A stretch of 34,315 bases of DNA from Bacteroidales bacterium UBA5219 (GCA_002412425.1 DHVB01000037.1:1-34315); one strand, 5' to 3'. Positions 22,666 to 31,979 are shown, counted from the first letter of the stretch. Numbers and translations are program-made. The notes: generated by a model not told the origin, from the sequence alone.

Positions 22666-25092
22666 TTAATAAATTTTATCTTTTTCTTCAATTTCATTTA
22701 TTTCAACTTCTTCGTTGTCTTCATCGTCATCTTCATATATTTCCATAATTGGTTCTGGGAAGTCTTTTTTAGTAATATATTTTTCAAAACTTATCAGCAT
22801 AGATGGTAGTAATATTAGATTTCCTATCATAGCAACTAGTAAAGTCATTGATATTAAAAATCCTAAAGCAGTTATTCCACCAAATCCAGAAAATGTAAAA
22901 ATTAAGAAGCCAAAAAACAGAATTGAATAAGTGTAAACCATGCTTATTCCTGTCTCGCTAATTGCTTTTTTAACTGCACCTACAACATTCCAACCATTTA
23001 CAAACATTTCTTGTCTATATCTTGTAATAAAGTGTATTGCACCGTCAACAGATATTCCTAAAGATATTCCAAAAATTAAAATTGTACTTGGTTTAATAGG
23101 AACACCAAAATATCCCATTAATCCAGCAGTTACTAGCATTGGGATTAAGTTTGGAATCAGTAAAATTCCTACCATTTTAAACGAACGTTGTAAGCCAAGC
23201 ATTAATAAACCTATCAAAACAATAGCTAATGCTAAGCTACTAATTAAATTGTTTATCAAATAACTAGTACCTGTAAAATATAAAATTGAATTTCCAGTAA
23301 TCAAAGTATTGTATTTATCTTTAGGAAAGACAGTATTTATATCGTTTTCAATTTTTGGTATAAGTTCTTTCATTCTATTAGTCCCAATATCTTCAATATT
23401 TAAACTAATTCTAGTAATAGTTCTAGTGCTATCAATAAAAGATTGAGCAATATTTTGATTTAATCCTCCTTCGGGTAATCTTTGAAAGATAATCTCATAG
23501 GTTTTTGGCGATGAAGGTAATGCGTATTTATCTGCATCTCCTTTAGAATATGCCTGATTGAGAAACTTTAATGCGTCAACTATAGACAGCGAACGAGATA
23601 ACTCTGGATATTGTTTTAATTTTTGTTGTAAAGAGTCTATCTTTTCCATCTGTGTTATCATTTCATATCCTTTTAAGCTGTCTTTAGATTGTACTGCTAT
23701 TTCAACAGGGCTAACACCTCCAAAATTCTTTTCTAAAAATTTAGTGGCTACATAAATCTCAGAATCTTGTGAAACGTCATCTAAAATATATCCTGTTCTT
23801 TTCATTAGAGTAACACCAAAAGCAGATAATATTAGAATTACAGCAATAGTTGCATAAATTTTTCTTCTATGGTTTGTTACTATATTTGTAATTCCATTTA
23901 AAACTTTAGATAAATATTTATTATTAAGATGCTTTGTATATTTATTTGAAGGTGGTTGCAAAAAGCTGAAAATTGCTGGAAGCATTATCAATGCGTTTAT
24001 AAAAGTTGATATTATTCCTAAAGTAGCAATTATTCCAAATTCTACCATTACAGAACTATTTGTAATTATAAAGCTTGTAAATCCAACTGCAGTAGTTGCA
24101 TTACTTAAAAATACTGCATTTCCAATTTTTGAAATAACTCTTTGCAGAGCTAAAATTTTATTTCCATGAGCTTTTGTCTCTGTATGATATCTATTTAATA
24201 AATAAATTGTATTTGGAATTCCAATAACTATTAACAGAGGCGGAACCATTCCCGATAAGATTGTAATTCTAAATCCAAATATCCCCATAAACCCAACTGC
24301 CCAAGTTACGCTCACTCCTACTACGAGCATGGCTACGCCTATAACTTTAAATGATCGGAAATATAAATATAAAATTATAACACAAACTAAAGCAGCTAAA
24401 ACAATAAACAATATTATTTCGCTTTTTATTAAATCCATCATTTTGGTTCTAATAAAAGGTAAACCCGAAACATATACTTCGATATTTTGTGCCTCTGCAA
24501 ACTCTTTTACTACTTCTTCTACTTTTAATACAACTGGAATTCGAGCTTTGCTGTTTAGAATTTCTTTGTCAATAGACACATTCATCATAAACACGTTTTT
24601 CTCTTTGTTGTATAGTAAGTTTTCATAAAAAGGTAAAGAGAAAAACACTTCTTTTAAGCTATCTAATTCTGCTTGACTTGTAACTTTATCTGGAAAAATA
24701 TTGTAAATTTCAAACTGTCTTTTGTTTACACCATTTTCATCTGTAACTGTAATTTGTCTAGCATTTACAGCAGAACTAACAGTTAAAACATTGGTAACGC
24801 GATCTATTTTTTTTAATTCTTCACATAAGTTTTGTAATGCTTGAAAATTTTTCAGTTCAAAAAAATCATCTGATTCAAAACCTACAAATATACCATTTCC
24901 TTCTTCACCAAAAGTTTGTTTAAACTTTACATTATCTATTAAAACTGGATGTTTTTTCGAAAGCATTGAGGCGTAATGATAGTCCATCTCTATAAGAGAG
25001 GCTTGATACCCCATGAAAATTGTTATTAAACCAACAATTATTAAAAGTGCTATTCTATACCTTAAAATTACCCGTGCTACTTTATTCCACAT
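22666..25092 (-). CDS. MMPL/RND superfamily exporter
   Basis: An 808-residue inner-membrane transporter with the duplicated RND/MMPL plan. TM1 lies at about 10-30, then a periplasmic domain (about 35-215), a cluster of TM helices at about 222-300 and 335-378, a second single TM at about 412-430, a second periplasmic domain, and a final TM cluster (about 635-775). Each half has the family segment after TM4: GIPNTIYLLNRYH in the first and GISVDGAIHFITRYR in the second. The C-terminal tail (about 782-808) is very acidic. Relatives export lipids, hopanoids or other hydrophobic compounds. It lacks HAE1-type membrane-fusion and outer-membrane partners nearby. First gene of the operon with the epimerase and prenyl synthase, from a good promoter. 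Substrate unknown. Confidence 0.88.
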   Translation of the reverse strand: MWNKVARVILRYRIALLIIVGLITIFMGYQASLIEMDYHYASMLSKKHPVLIDNVKFKQTFGEEGNGIFVGFESDDFFELKNFQALQNLCEELKKIDRVTNVLTVSSAVNARQITVTDENGVNKRQFEIYNIFPDKVTSQAELDSLKEVFFSLPFYENLLYNKEKNVFMMNVSIDKEILNSKARIPVVLKVEEVVKEFAEAQNIEVYVSGLPFIRTKMMDLIKSEIILFIVLAALVCVIILYLYFRSFKVIGVAMLVVGVSVTWAVGFMGIFGFRITILSGMVPPLLIVIGIPNTIYLLNRYHTETKAHGNKILALQRVISKIGNAVFLSNATTAVGFTSFIITNSSVMVEFGIIATLGIISTFINALIMLPAIFSFLQPPSNKYTKHLNNKYLSKVLNGITNIVTNHRRKIYATIAVILILSAFGVTLMKRTGYILDDVSQDSEIYVATKFLEKNFGGVSPVEIAVQSKDSLKGYEMITQMEKIDSLQQKLKQYPELSRSLSIVDALKFLNQAYSKGDADKYALPSSPKTYEIIFQRLPEGGLNQNIAQSFIDSTRTITRISLNIEDIGTNRMKELIPKIENDINTVFPKDKYNTLITGNSILYFTGTSYLINNLISSLALAIVLIGLLMLGLQRSFKMVGILLIPNLIPMLVTAGLMGYFGVPIKPSTILIFGISLGISVDGAIHFITRYRQEMFVNGWNVVGAVKKAISETGISMVYTYSILFFGFLIFTFSGFGGITALGFLISMTLLVAMIGNLILLPSMLISFEKYITKKDFPEPIMEIYEDDDEDNEEVEINEIEEKDKIY

Positions 25093-25118
25093 TTATTAAT
25101 CAATTGTTTAAGAATTTG

Positions 25119-25148
25119 CAAAATTACAATATTGATTTTAGTAAACAA
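25119..25148 (-). promoter_or_regulatory. Bacteroidota-type promoter of the MMPL-epimerase-prenyl synthase unit
   Basis: On the minus strand, TTG (25146-25148), 19 nt, then TAATTTTG (25119-25126): a full consensus match. It ends 26 nt before the MMPL start, so the leader would be about 20 nt. Confidence 0.62.
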
Positions 25149-25180
25149 GAAAAATTTGAAATAATTCAGTTTTTATACAA

Positions 25181-26467
25181 TTATTCCATAAAACTATTAA
25201 GCAAATTAATAATCATATCATGTTGTACTTTTGGTAGATTTTTAATTCTGGTAGAGTGAGTTCCCTTTGGTTTTACAACTTTAACAAGGTCGGCAGTATT
25301 TACAATTTCTGGAGCAACCGCTGTCCATGGATCGTATTCGCCATAAACTAATATAGTATTTTTAGCTTTTGTTTGAACAAATTTTTCCAAATCAATAGAT
25401 GTTTGAGAGTAAAATTCAGGAGTCATATCTTTAGTTAAAAATACCTTTTTAAAATAATTTTTTGCGGTTTTAATTTTTAAATATTTCCTAAATAATGTAG
25501 TTTCGTAACCATAATACCCTAATTCTCTTGCCGCTTGATAATAAAATGGCAAAACATTTTCTGAACTTTCTATAGAAAAATAGTCTGGTCCAGCCACTGC
25601 TACCCAGTGTTGAAAGAGCTTAGAATCATCTTCTTTTTTGCTTGGAATTCTTTCGGTATTACCAACCCATTGCCAAAAAGCAAATGAATATTCTAAAACA
25701 CAATAATCGTAAATTTCTTCTAATGGAAGTTGAAAACTAAGTTTTGAAGCTTTACAAAATTGTTCAAACATAGGAAAAATAGTTTCACGGCGTTTTAAGA
25801 TTTCTAATTGAAAATCACTAACTTTTTTTCTTTCTTTTTTTGTTGCAACATTATTTATAAAAGGTTCATGTCTGCCGTCTTCTAAGGCTTTAGCTATTGG
25901 TGCCACATAAGCTACACAAGCGTCAACGTCATTTGGATAATACATTTGATATAAAAGACAAGTTTGCCCACCTTTGCTAATTCCTGTACTAACCCATTTG
26001 CCTTTATATAATTGTCCCAAAGTTTTTCTTATAATATGATGGTCTTCTGCGGCATTTCGTGTTGTTAAATAATGCCAATCTATATTTTCAGGCTTTGATT
26101 TTGAAAAATAACGATGCTCAACACAAATTTCGTTTCCATTCAAGATAGAACATAATTCATTTATATAGTTCTTATTCATCGCATAATCAGCAGAATAGCC
26201 TTCTGTTGTAAAAATAACAGGTGCAGTAAAACTTTTGTGATTTAAAAACACTCGTTGATAAAAAACTTCTGAATCATCATCATCTTTGTCAACTTTTTGC
26301 TCAAAAATTATTAAATACTTCTCAGAAAAAAATTCTGTTGTAGGAAGTTCTTCTACAGATACAACTCCATCTAAACCTTTCAATAAATTTTCTAACTCAC
26401 TAGCAATTAAGCTATAAGAAAGAGTTAAAAATACGCTTACAAATACAAATCTTAAAAACTTCATCAT
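25181..26467 (-). CDS. secreted S28/S37-type serine peptidase (PS-10 tripeptidyl aminopeptidase-like)
   Basis: A 428-residue exported alpha/beta-hydrolase peptidase. A signal peptide covers about residues 1-22 (MMKFLRFVFVSVFLTLSYSLIAS; either Met may start). The nucleophile elbow is GISKGG with Ser164, preceded by KWVSTG and followed by QTCLLYQMYYPNDVDACVAYVAP, as in the S28/PS-10 group. The acid and base are probably Asp379 in VYGEYDPWTAV and His404 in GTHSTRI. A CVEHRYFSKS segment (115-124) is also typical of the family (ExRxF). Relatives remove short peptides from N-termini, often with preference near proline. It probably supplies peptides for growth. It is separated from the downstream MMPL gene by 88 nt that contain that gene's own promoter. 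Confidence 0.85.
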   Translation of the reverse strand: MMKFLRFVFVSVFLTLSYSLIASELENLLKGLDGVVSVEELPTTEFFSEKYLIIFEQKVDKDDDDSEVFYQRVFLNHKSFTAPVIFTTEGYSADYAMNKNYINELCSILNGNEICVEHRYFSKSKPENIDWHYLTTRNAAEDHHIIRKTLGQLYKGKWVSTGISKGGQTCLLYQMYYPNDVDACVAYVAPIAKALEDGRHEPFINNVATKKERKKVSDFQLEILKRRETIFPMFEQFCKASKLSFQLPLEEIYDYCVLEYSFAFWQWVGNTERIPSKKEDDSKLFQHWVAVAGPDYFSIESSENVLPFYYQAARELGYYGYETTLFRKYLKIKTAKNYFKKVFLTKDMTPEFYSQTSIDLEKFVQTKAKNTILVYGEYDPWTAVAPEIVNTADLVKVVKPKGTHSTRIKNLPKVQHDMIINLLNSFME

Positions 26468-26518
26468 TCTATAATTTTAAAAAATATTTGTCGCAGTATA
26501 TAAAATTTAATAGAAATC

Positions 26519-26552
26519 AATTTGTAAAATATCAAGATTTTATCAACAAATT
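26519..26552. repeat. inverted repeat in the S28 peptidase/mfd divergent region
   Basis: AATTTGT (26519-26525) and ACAAATT (26546-26552) are exact inverted arms. An inner pair AAAAT/ATTTT (26526-26530 and 26537-26541) extends the stem with a 4-nt bulge. It lies in the 119-nt region between divergent genes. It could be an operator or chance in A/T-rich DNA. Confidence 0.3.
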
Positions 26553-26574
26553 TAATGTTTACTTATTTTTTTAA

Positions 26575-26582
26575 TAATTTTG
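26575..26582 (+). promoter_or_regulatory. possible -7 element of mfd, very close to the start codon
   Basis: TAATTTTG matches TAnnTTTG and ends only 4 nt before the GTG start of mfd. Transcription from it would begin at or next to the start codon, giving a leaderless mRNA. No TTG lies at the -33 position. Confidence 0.35.
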
Positions 26583-26586
26583 CGGA

Positions 26587-29500
26587 GTGAAAAATTTATT
26601 AAATAGACTTTTTGACTCAAATTCTAATATAGAAGAATTGCTATCTATATTAGACAACAATAGTAATACTAAGTCCATAATACTGAAAGGCTTATCAGGC
26701 TCATCTAAAGCTTTTATTTTAGCAAAATTAAGTCAGGAAAATAAGAATTTAACTTGCGTAATACTACCCGACAAAGAAAGTGCTTCTTACTTTTATGATG
26801 ATTTAAACAATATTATAGGCGACAAAAATATTTTGTTTTATCCTTCGGCTTACAAGCGCTCAATTGAATATTTAAAAACAGACAAAACCAATATTGTTTT
26901 AAAAACAGAAGTTTTAAACAAAATATCTTCCAACAAAAAGCCTTATCTCATCATTACTTATCCTGGTGCAATAATTGAAAAAGTTATTTCAAACAAAACT
27001 CTAACAAAGAACACATTGGAAATAAAGCAAGGCGAAAAGCTTTCTATGGACTTTGTTATTGAAGTTTTAAATGAATATGGATTTACTGCAACTGATTTTG
27101 TTTATGAACCCGGAAGCTTCTCTGTTAGAGGAAGTTTAATAGATATTTTTTCTTTTTCTGATGAATTTCCATTTAGAGTTGATTTCTTTGGCGATGAAAT
27201 TGAAAGTATTAGATCTTTTGACCCACAAACTCAGCTTTCAACCGAAAAACACAAAAAAATAGTAATAATTCCAAACGTTCACGAACACTTTGATGAAACA
27301 GAGAAAGTTTCGTTTTTCGGTTTTATAAACAAAAATTGTAAGTTTTGGATTTCAGAACCAGAATTAGTTTTAGATAAAATTGAAGATACATATACTGCTG
27401 CTGAACAAAGATACAAAGAAGTTGAAGACAGTGATTTTGATGATGAAGATAATGTTATTTTAGAACCAAGCAAAAACTTATTAAATGTTCAAGAATTTAC
27501 AAATCAGATAAAAAACTTTCAAATTGTTGAAATAGCTTCTCGCAGTGTTTTTGAAGCAGAAAAAGAGTTTTACTTCAATACTGAACCACAACCTAAATTT
27601 GGAAAGCAATTTAATATTTTAGCAGAAATTCTTCAAAACAACGAAGCAAATGGTTACGAAACTTATGTTTTAAGCAATAACGAAAAGCAATTAATAAGAC
27701 TTAAAGATATTTTTACTGAACAAAATCAAATAGTAAACTTTATTCCAGTTTTAAAGATTGTAAACCAAGGTTTTATAATGCATGAATCAAAAACATGTGT
27801 TTTTACCGACCACCAAATTTTTGAAAGATACCACAGGTTTAGCAGTAAAAAACTTTCGCACAAAGATAGCATTACAATTCAAGAACTTACAGCTTTACGC
27901 CCCGGCGATTATGTTGTACATATTGATAATGGAGTTGGAAAATTTGGCGGTTTACAAAAAATAAACAACAACGGCAAAATCCAAGAAGTGGTAAGCATTA
28001 TCTATGACAACAACGATATTCTTTATGTAAATATTCACTCTTTACACAGAATTTCAAAATATAGAGATAAAGATGATGAACCGCCAAAAATTTATCGCTT
28101 GGGTTCTGGACATTGGAAACGATTGAAAGAAAAAACCAAGAAAAACATAAAAGATATTGCTAAAGATTTGATTTTACTTTATGCAAAACGCAGAGAGCAG
28201 AAAGGTTTCGCATTTTCGCCTGACTCCTATTTACAGCATCAATTAGAGTCATCTTTTATGTACGAAGACACTCCTGACCAAAGCAAAGCCAATGAACTTA
28301 TAAAAGCCGATATGGAATCCGAAGTTCCAATGGACAGATTAGTTTGTGGTGATGTGGGTTTTGGAAAGACAGAACTTGCAATTAGAGCAGCTTTTAAAGC
28401 AGTTAACGACAGCAAACAAGTAGCGGTATTAGTTCCTACAACAATTTTAGCACTTCAGCACTACCATACTTTTAAAGAAAGACTTGCAGATATGCCTGTA
28501 AACATAGCCTATGTAAGCAGATTAAAATCAAGCAAAGAGATAAAACAAAGTTTACAAAAATTAGAAGAAGGCAAACTTGACATAATTATAGGCACTCACA
28601 GATTGTTAAATAAAGATGTGATTTTCAAAGACTTAGGCTTGTTAATAATTGACGAAGAACAAAAGTTTGGTGTGTCTATGAAAGAAAAATTGAAAAATCT
28701 TAAAATAAATGTTGACACTCTAACTCTTACAGCAACGCCAATACCACGAACTTTGCAATTTTCTTTAATGGGTGCCAGAGATTTATCTGTAATCAACACG
28801 CCACCACCAAACAGACAACCGATAATTACTGAGCTTCATTCATTTAACAACAAAATTATTCAAGATGCTATTTATTACGAAGTTGGAAGAAATGGTCAAG
28901 TTTTCTTTATAAATAATAGAATTCAAAATATTTTTGAAATAGAAACTTTGGTCAACAAACTTTGTCCTGAAGTAAAAACTGTTGTAGCACATGGACAAAT
29001 GGAAAGTCAGAAGTTAGAGAAAATTATTTTGGAATTTATGCGTGGCGATTATGATGTGTTAATTAGTACAACAATTATTGAAAATGGAGTTGATATTCCA
29101 AATGCAAATACAATAATTATTAACAATGCTAACAACTTTGGTTTGAGCGACTTACACCAGCTCAGAGGAAGGGTTGGTAGAAGTAATAGAAAGGCTTTTT
29201 GTTATTTGCTTTCTCCCCCATTGTCTGTGCTTACTCCCGAAGCTCGCAGGCGTTTAAAAGCGATAGAAGAATACAGCGAATTAGGCTCAGGAATGAATAT
29301 AGCTTTACAAGATTTAGATATTCGTGGTGCTGGCAATATTCTTGGAGCAGAACAATCTGGATTTATTGCTGATGTTGGTTTTGAAACTTATAACAAAATA
29401 CTTAACGAAGCTCTACGAGAATTAAAAGAAGGAAAATTTGACGACACATTTTCAGATAATGAACAAAACGAAGAAGATGAAGATTTAATTTCAGTAGATT

Positions 29501-29967
29501 ACGATTGTCAAATTGAAACAGATATGGACATCTTAATCCCTGACTATTACGTAAGTTCAACATCTGAAAGAATTAAATTATACAAAGAGTTAGACGAAAT
29601 TAAAGATGAAAATTCATTAAGTATTTTTAAAATAAATTTAGAAGATAGATTTGGCAAAATTCCTAAAGAAACAGAAAGAATTTTTGAATTAATTAAACTT
29701 AAATGGCTCGCAATAAAAATAGGATTTCAAAAAATTGTTATTAGAAACAATACTTTATTAGCTTATTTCCCAAGCAATCAGCAGTCTAACTATTATTCTT
29801 CGCCAAAATTTGCCAAAGTTTTAAATTATGTTCAACATAATCCTCAAAATTTACAAATTAAAGAAATTAACGAAAAACTAAGTTTAAAAGTTTTAAAAGT
29901 TCACAAATTAGAAGACATTGCTAATGTTTTGAATGGAATACTATTAGCAGTTGAAAATAATTCTTAA
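26587..29967 (+). CDS. mfd: transcription-repair coupling factor Mfd
   Basis: Mfd displaces RNA polymerase stalled at DNA lesions and recruits UvrA. 1126 residues, the usual size. The UvrB-like N-terminal module (about 30-330) contains LKGLSGSSKAFILAKLS and the YEPGSFSVRGSLIDIFSF turn. The CarD-like RNA-polymerase-interacting domain starts near 437 with LRPGDYVVHIDNGVGKFGG. The RecG-like motor has Walker A GDVGFGKT (Lys594) and Walker B IIDEEQKFGV (Asp689); motif VI is in LRGRVGRSNRKAFCYLL. The C-terminal regulatory domain has SERIKLYKELDEI. The start is a GTG: an in-frame TAA lies at 26575-26577, and no ATG occurs before the N-terminal motif, so GTG at 26587 is the only reasonable start. GGAG abuts the GTG, too close for a Shine-Dalgarno site. 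It converges on the FISUMP gene with a 12-nt gap. Confidence 0.97.
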   Translation: MKNLLNRLFDSNSNIEELLSILDNNSNTKSIILKGLSGSSKAFILAKLSQENKNLTCVILPDKESASYFYDDLNNIIGDKNILFYPSAYKRSIEYLKTDKTNIVLKTEVLNKISSNKKPYLIITYPGAIIEKVISNKTLTKNTLEIKQGEKLSMDFVIEVLNEYGFTATDFVYEPGSFSVRGSLIDIFSFSDEFPFRVDFFGDEIESIRSFDPQTQLSTEKHKKIVIIPNVHEHFDETEKVSFFGFINKNCKFWISEPELVLDKIEDTYTAAEQRYKEVEDSDFDDEDNVILEPSKNLLNVQEFTNQIKNFQIVEIASRSVFEAEKEFYFNTEPQPKFGKQFNILAEILQNNEANGYETYVLSNNEKQLIRLKDIFTEQNQIVNFIPVLKIVNQGFIMHESKTCVFTDHQIFERYHRFSSKKLSHKDSITIQELTALRPGDYVVHIDNGVGKFGGLQKINNNGKIQEVVSIIYDNNDILYVNIHSLHRISKYRDKDDEPPKIYRLGSGHWKRLKEKTKKNIKDIAKDLILLYAKRREQKGFAFSPDSYLQHQLESSFMYEDTPDQSKANELIKADMESEVPMDRLVCGDVGFGKTELAIRAAFKAVNDSKQVAVLVPTTILALQHYHTFKERLADMPVNIAYVSRLKSSKEIKQSLQKLEEGKLDIIIGTHRLLNKDVIFKDLGLLIIDEEQKFGVSMKEKLKNLKINVDTLTLTATPIPRTLQFSLMGARDLSVINTPPPNRQPIITELHSFNNKIIQDAIYYEVGRNGQVFFINNRIQNIFEIETLVNKLCPEVKTVVAHGQMESQKLEKIILEFMRGDYDVLISTTIIENGVDIPNANTIIINNANNFGLSDLHQLRGRVGRSNRKAFCYLLSPPLSVLTPEARRRLKAIEEYSELGSGMNIALQDLDIRGAGNILGAEQSGFIADVGFETYNKILNEALRELKEGKFDDTFSDNEQNEEDEDLISVDYDCQIETDMDILIPDYYVSSTSERIKLYKELDEIKDENSLSIFKINLEDRFGKIPKETERIFELIKLKWLAIKIGFQKIVIRNNTLLAYFPSNQQSNYYSSPKFAKVLNYVQHNPQNLQIKEINEKLSLKVLKVHKLEDIANVLNGILLAVENNS

Positions 29968-29979
29968 TTCTAAATTACT

Positions 29980-30996
29980 TTAATTTTTCACACAACGTAC
30001 AGCCCCACCTAGAGTTTTAGAACTTGCTTGAACATTAATATTTCCATAATCATAAAACATGAAAACACATTTTGCATCATCGGCATCTGTTCCTTTTGTA
30101 GTAGTCCACCAACAACCGTGCTTTCCAAGGTCAAAGAAATTATCACCATAATTAGAACGCATACCACCAGCGAGAGCTGTAAAGCCAGTTTCGTTTGTAG
30201 CTCCTTTGTTTGGTGTTTTCCAATGTTCTGTGCCAGTTTCTTTAAGTTTGCCACCAGCAACAACTTCTCCACCTAAAAAGTCTGTTAATTCTGTCCATTC
30301 TGCTTCGCTTGGCACATGCCAACCTTCTGGACAAACACCACGCACTCCACTAGGATTATTATTGCTGTTCATTGCTCCACCCATTACTGCTGACCAGTTA
30401 TATAATACGCCGTAAGTAGCATAATTTTCTGTTGCTTTAGCATCTGAAATATTTGTGCCATTATAGCCATAAACGTAATAATATGGATAAGTGACTGAGC
30501 CTGTTTCATAACCAACTACGCTTGGCAAATACTTTAAATTTTCTGCCATCCAAATTTGATTACCTATTTGTATAGTTTTATAAACATTGCCATCGCGTGG
30601 ATCTGTGAAAGTGCTAAATCCGCTAGTTTTGAAAGAAATAACATTACCATAACCTGTGCCTACACTATTTGTTGCATAAGCTCTCACATAGTAAGTTGTG
30701 TTTGCTTCCAAACCTGTAATACTACTTTCAAAGCCAAATGCGCCAAGAGTATCAATAGTTTTATTATCTGCTATAGTTGGATTATCGTTTGTACTCCAAC
30801 AAATACCGCAATCTATTATACCCATACCACCGTCATCTTCAACATATCCTCCTGATATGGCTGAAGACATTGTAACATTTGTTATTTCTGTAGTAGATAC
30901 AGTAGGAACTTCTTCTTTTATGCAACCAAGTGCAAATACTAAAAATAATCCAATTACTAATAATGACAATTGAATAAAGATGTTTTTGTTTTTCAT
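29980..30996 (-). CDS. lipoprotein with FISUMP (Fibrobacter succinogenes major paralogous) domain
   Basis: A 338-residue surface or periplasmic lipoprotein. The N-terminus is a lipoprotein signal with lipobox FALGC (Cys25). Residues about 30-126 form a fibronectin-III-like module (TTEITNVTMSSAISGGYVED, CGICWSTNDNPTI, TGLEANTTYYVRAYATNSVG, split by turns). Residues about 133-337 are the FISUMP domain: TFTDPRDGNVYKTIQIGNQI, WMAENLKYLP, YGVLYNWSAVMGG, CPEGWHVPSEAEWTELTDFLGG, and the terminal GGAVRCVK. The function of FISUMP proteins is not known; they are abundant in Fibrobacteres and Bacteroidota and are thought to be exposed at the surface. It lies 36 nt downstream of miaA and may be read through from it. 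Its 3' end faces mfd with only 12 nt between the stop codons. Confidence 0.9.
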   Translation of the reverse strand: MKNKNIFIQLSLLVIGLFLVFALGCIKEEVPTVSTTEITNVTMSSAISGGYVEDDGGMGIIDCGICWSTNDNPTIADNKTIDTLGAFGFESSITGLEANTTYYVRAYATNSVGTGYGNVISFKTSGFSTFTDPRDGNVYKTIQIGNQIWMAENLKYLPSVVGYETGSVTYPYYYVYGYNGTNISDAKATENYATYGVLYNWSAVMGGAMNSNNNPSGVRGVCPEGWHVPSEAEWTELTDFLGGEVVAGGKLKETGTEHWKTPNKGATNETGFTALAGGMRSNYGDNFFDLGKHGCWWTTTKGTDADDAKCVFMFYDYGNINVQASSKTLGGAVRCVKN

Positions 30997-31032
30997 TTTA
31001 TAAAAATTTAATTGTTAATACATTTTTAAGTT

Positions 31033-31947
31033 TCACAAATAAGATTTAATAAGTTTCAATTTGCTTTCCATATCCAAATTCCCGTCTATCCAAATTATTT
31101 CGCTTCCTTCTTTTTCCATTTTTCTAAACCAAGTCATTTGTCGCTTCGAAAATTGATGAATAGCAGTATTTAATTGAGTAAAAAGTTCATCATAAGTAAT
31201 ATCGCCCTTCAAATACCAAGACAAAAACTTATATTCTAATCCGTAATATTCCAAATCTTGATGAGAAATTCCGGCTTCTAACATAGCTTGGGCTTCTTCT
31301 ATCATTCCATTCTCTAAGCGAAATTTAAGTCTTTCTGTAATTCTTGCTCTCCTTTGCTCACGTTCGAAATAAATTCCAAAAATTATTGGTTTAATTTCTG
31401 GGTAATTATCGCCTACAAAACTATTTCTTGAATAATATTCTGCTATTTCTATTGCTCGTATAGCTCGTTTTGTGGTATCGAGGTCGCTATTATTATGTAA
31501 ATCTTTGTATTTTCGTAAAATCACTTCAAGTTCTTGAATAGATTTGCTTTTTAATTCTGCTCGTAATTTTTCGTTTACAGGAACTTTTACTAATTCATAA
31601 TTATTTATAACTGCATTTATATATAAACCTGTTCCTCCACATAATATTGGGACTATTCCCCTTTCCCTCAAACTTGAATAAACCTTAAAGAAATCTCTTT
31701 TATACTCATAAACATTGTATTTATAGCCAGGTTCGCAAATATCTATTAAATGATAAGGAATTTTTACTCCATTAACTTCATAATCTTCCAAATCTTTACC
31801 TGTGCCAATATTCATTGTTTTATAAACTTGCCTACTATCAGCACTAATAATTTCGGTTTTTAAATCATATGCCAAATGTGCTGCTACAGAAGTTTTACTC
31901 CCCGCAGTTGCACCTGTAATAACAATTAAATTATAGTCTTTTAGCAA
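31033..31947 (-). CDS. miaA: tRNA dimethylallyltransferase, MiaA2-like
   Basis: MiaA adds a dimethylallyl group from DMAPP to N6 of A37 in tRNAs reading UNN codons. 304 residues; it resembles the second-type MiaA of Bacteroidota (YKYNVYEYKRDF). Conserved parts are ISADSRQVYKTMNIGTGK (about 35-51), the HLIDI segment, LCGGTGLYINAVINN, and the C-terminal region ending QFSKRQMTWFRK. Two oddities occur. The only possible start before the P-loop is a TTG at 31945-31947, since an in-frame TAA lies 18 nt further up and no ATG comes between. The P-loop reads GATAGSKT (12-19), with Ser17 where Walker A normally has Gly before the Lys. It is probably functional, but this should be verified. A -7-like element is 24 nt upstream. 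Confidence 0.9.
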   Translation of the reverse strand: MLKDYNLIVITGATAGSKTSVAAHLAYDLKTEIISADSRQVYKTMNIGTGKDLEDYEVNGVKIPYHLIDICEPGYKYNVYEYKRDFFKVYSSLRERGIVPILCGGTGLYINAVINNYELVKVPVNEKLRAELKSKSIQELEVILRKYKDLHNNSDLDTTKRAIRAIEIAEYYSRNSFVGDNYPEIKPIIFGIYFEREQRRARITERLKFRLENGMIEEAQAMLEAGISHQDLEYYGLEYKFLSWYLKGDITYDELFTQLNTAIHQFSKRQMTWFRKMEKEGSEIIWIDGNLDMESKLKLIKSYL

Positions 31948-31971
31948 TTTAAAATGATTTAAAGTTTAAGA

Positions 31972-31979
31972 CAAAGATA
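31972..31979 (-). promoter_or_regulatory. possible -7 element of miaA
   Basis: TATCTTTG on the minus strand matches TAnnTTTG and lies 24 nt before the TTG start of miaA. No TTG is found at the right distance for a -33 element. Confidence 0.38.

Noticed and set aside
22940..23263. Antisense ORF of 107 codons inside the MMPL exporter gene
   Set aside because: It is a shadow of hydrophobic codons in a membrane protein; the opposite frame carries clear MMPL motifs.
24329..24628. Antisense ORF of 99 codons inside the MMPL exporter gene
   Set aside because: Same reason: low-complexity Ile/Thr/Asn product with no start context.
26547..26554. TAAATTTG (minus strand) as promoter for the S28 peptidase
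   Set aside because: It matches the -7 consensus but has no -33 TTG and would give an 80-nt leader; in A/T-rich DNA this is likely chance.
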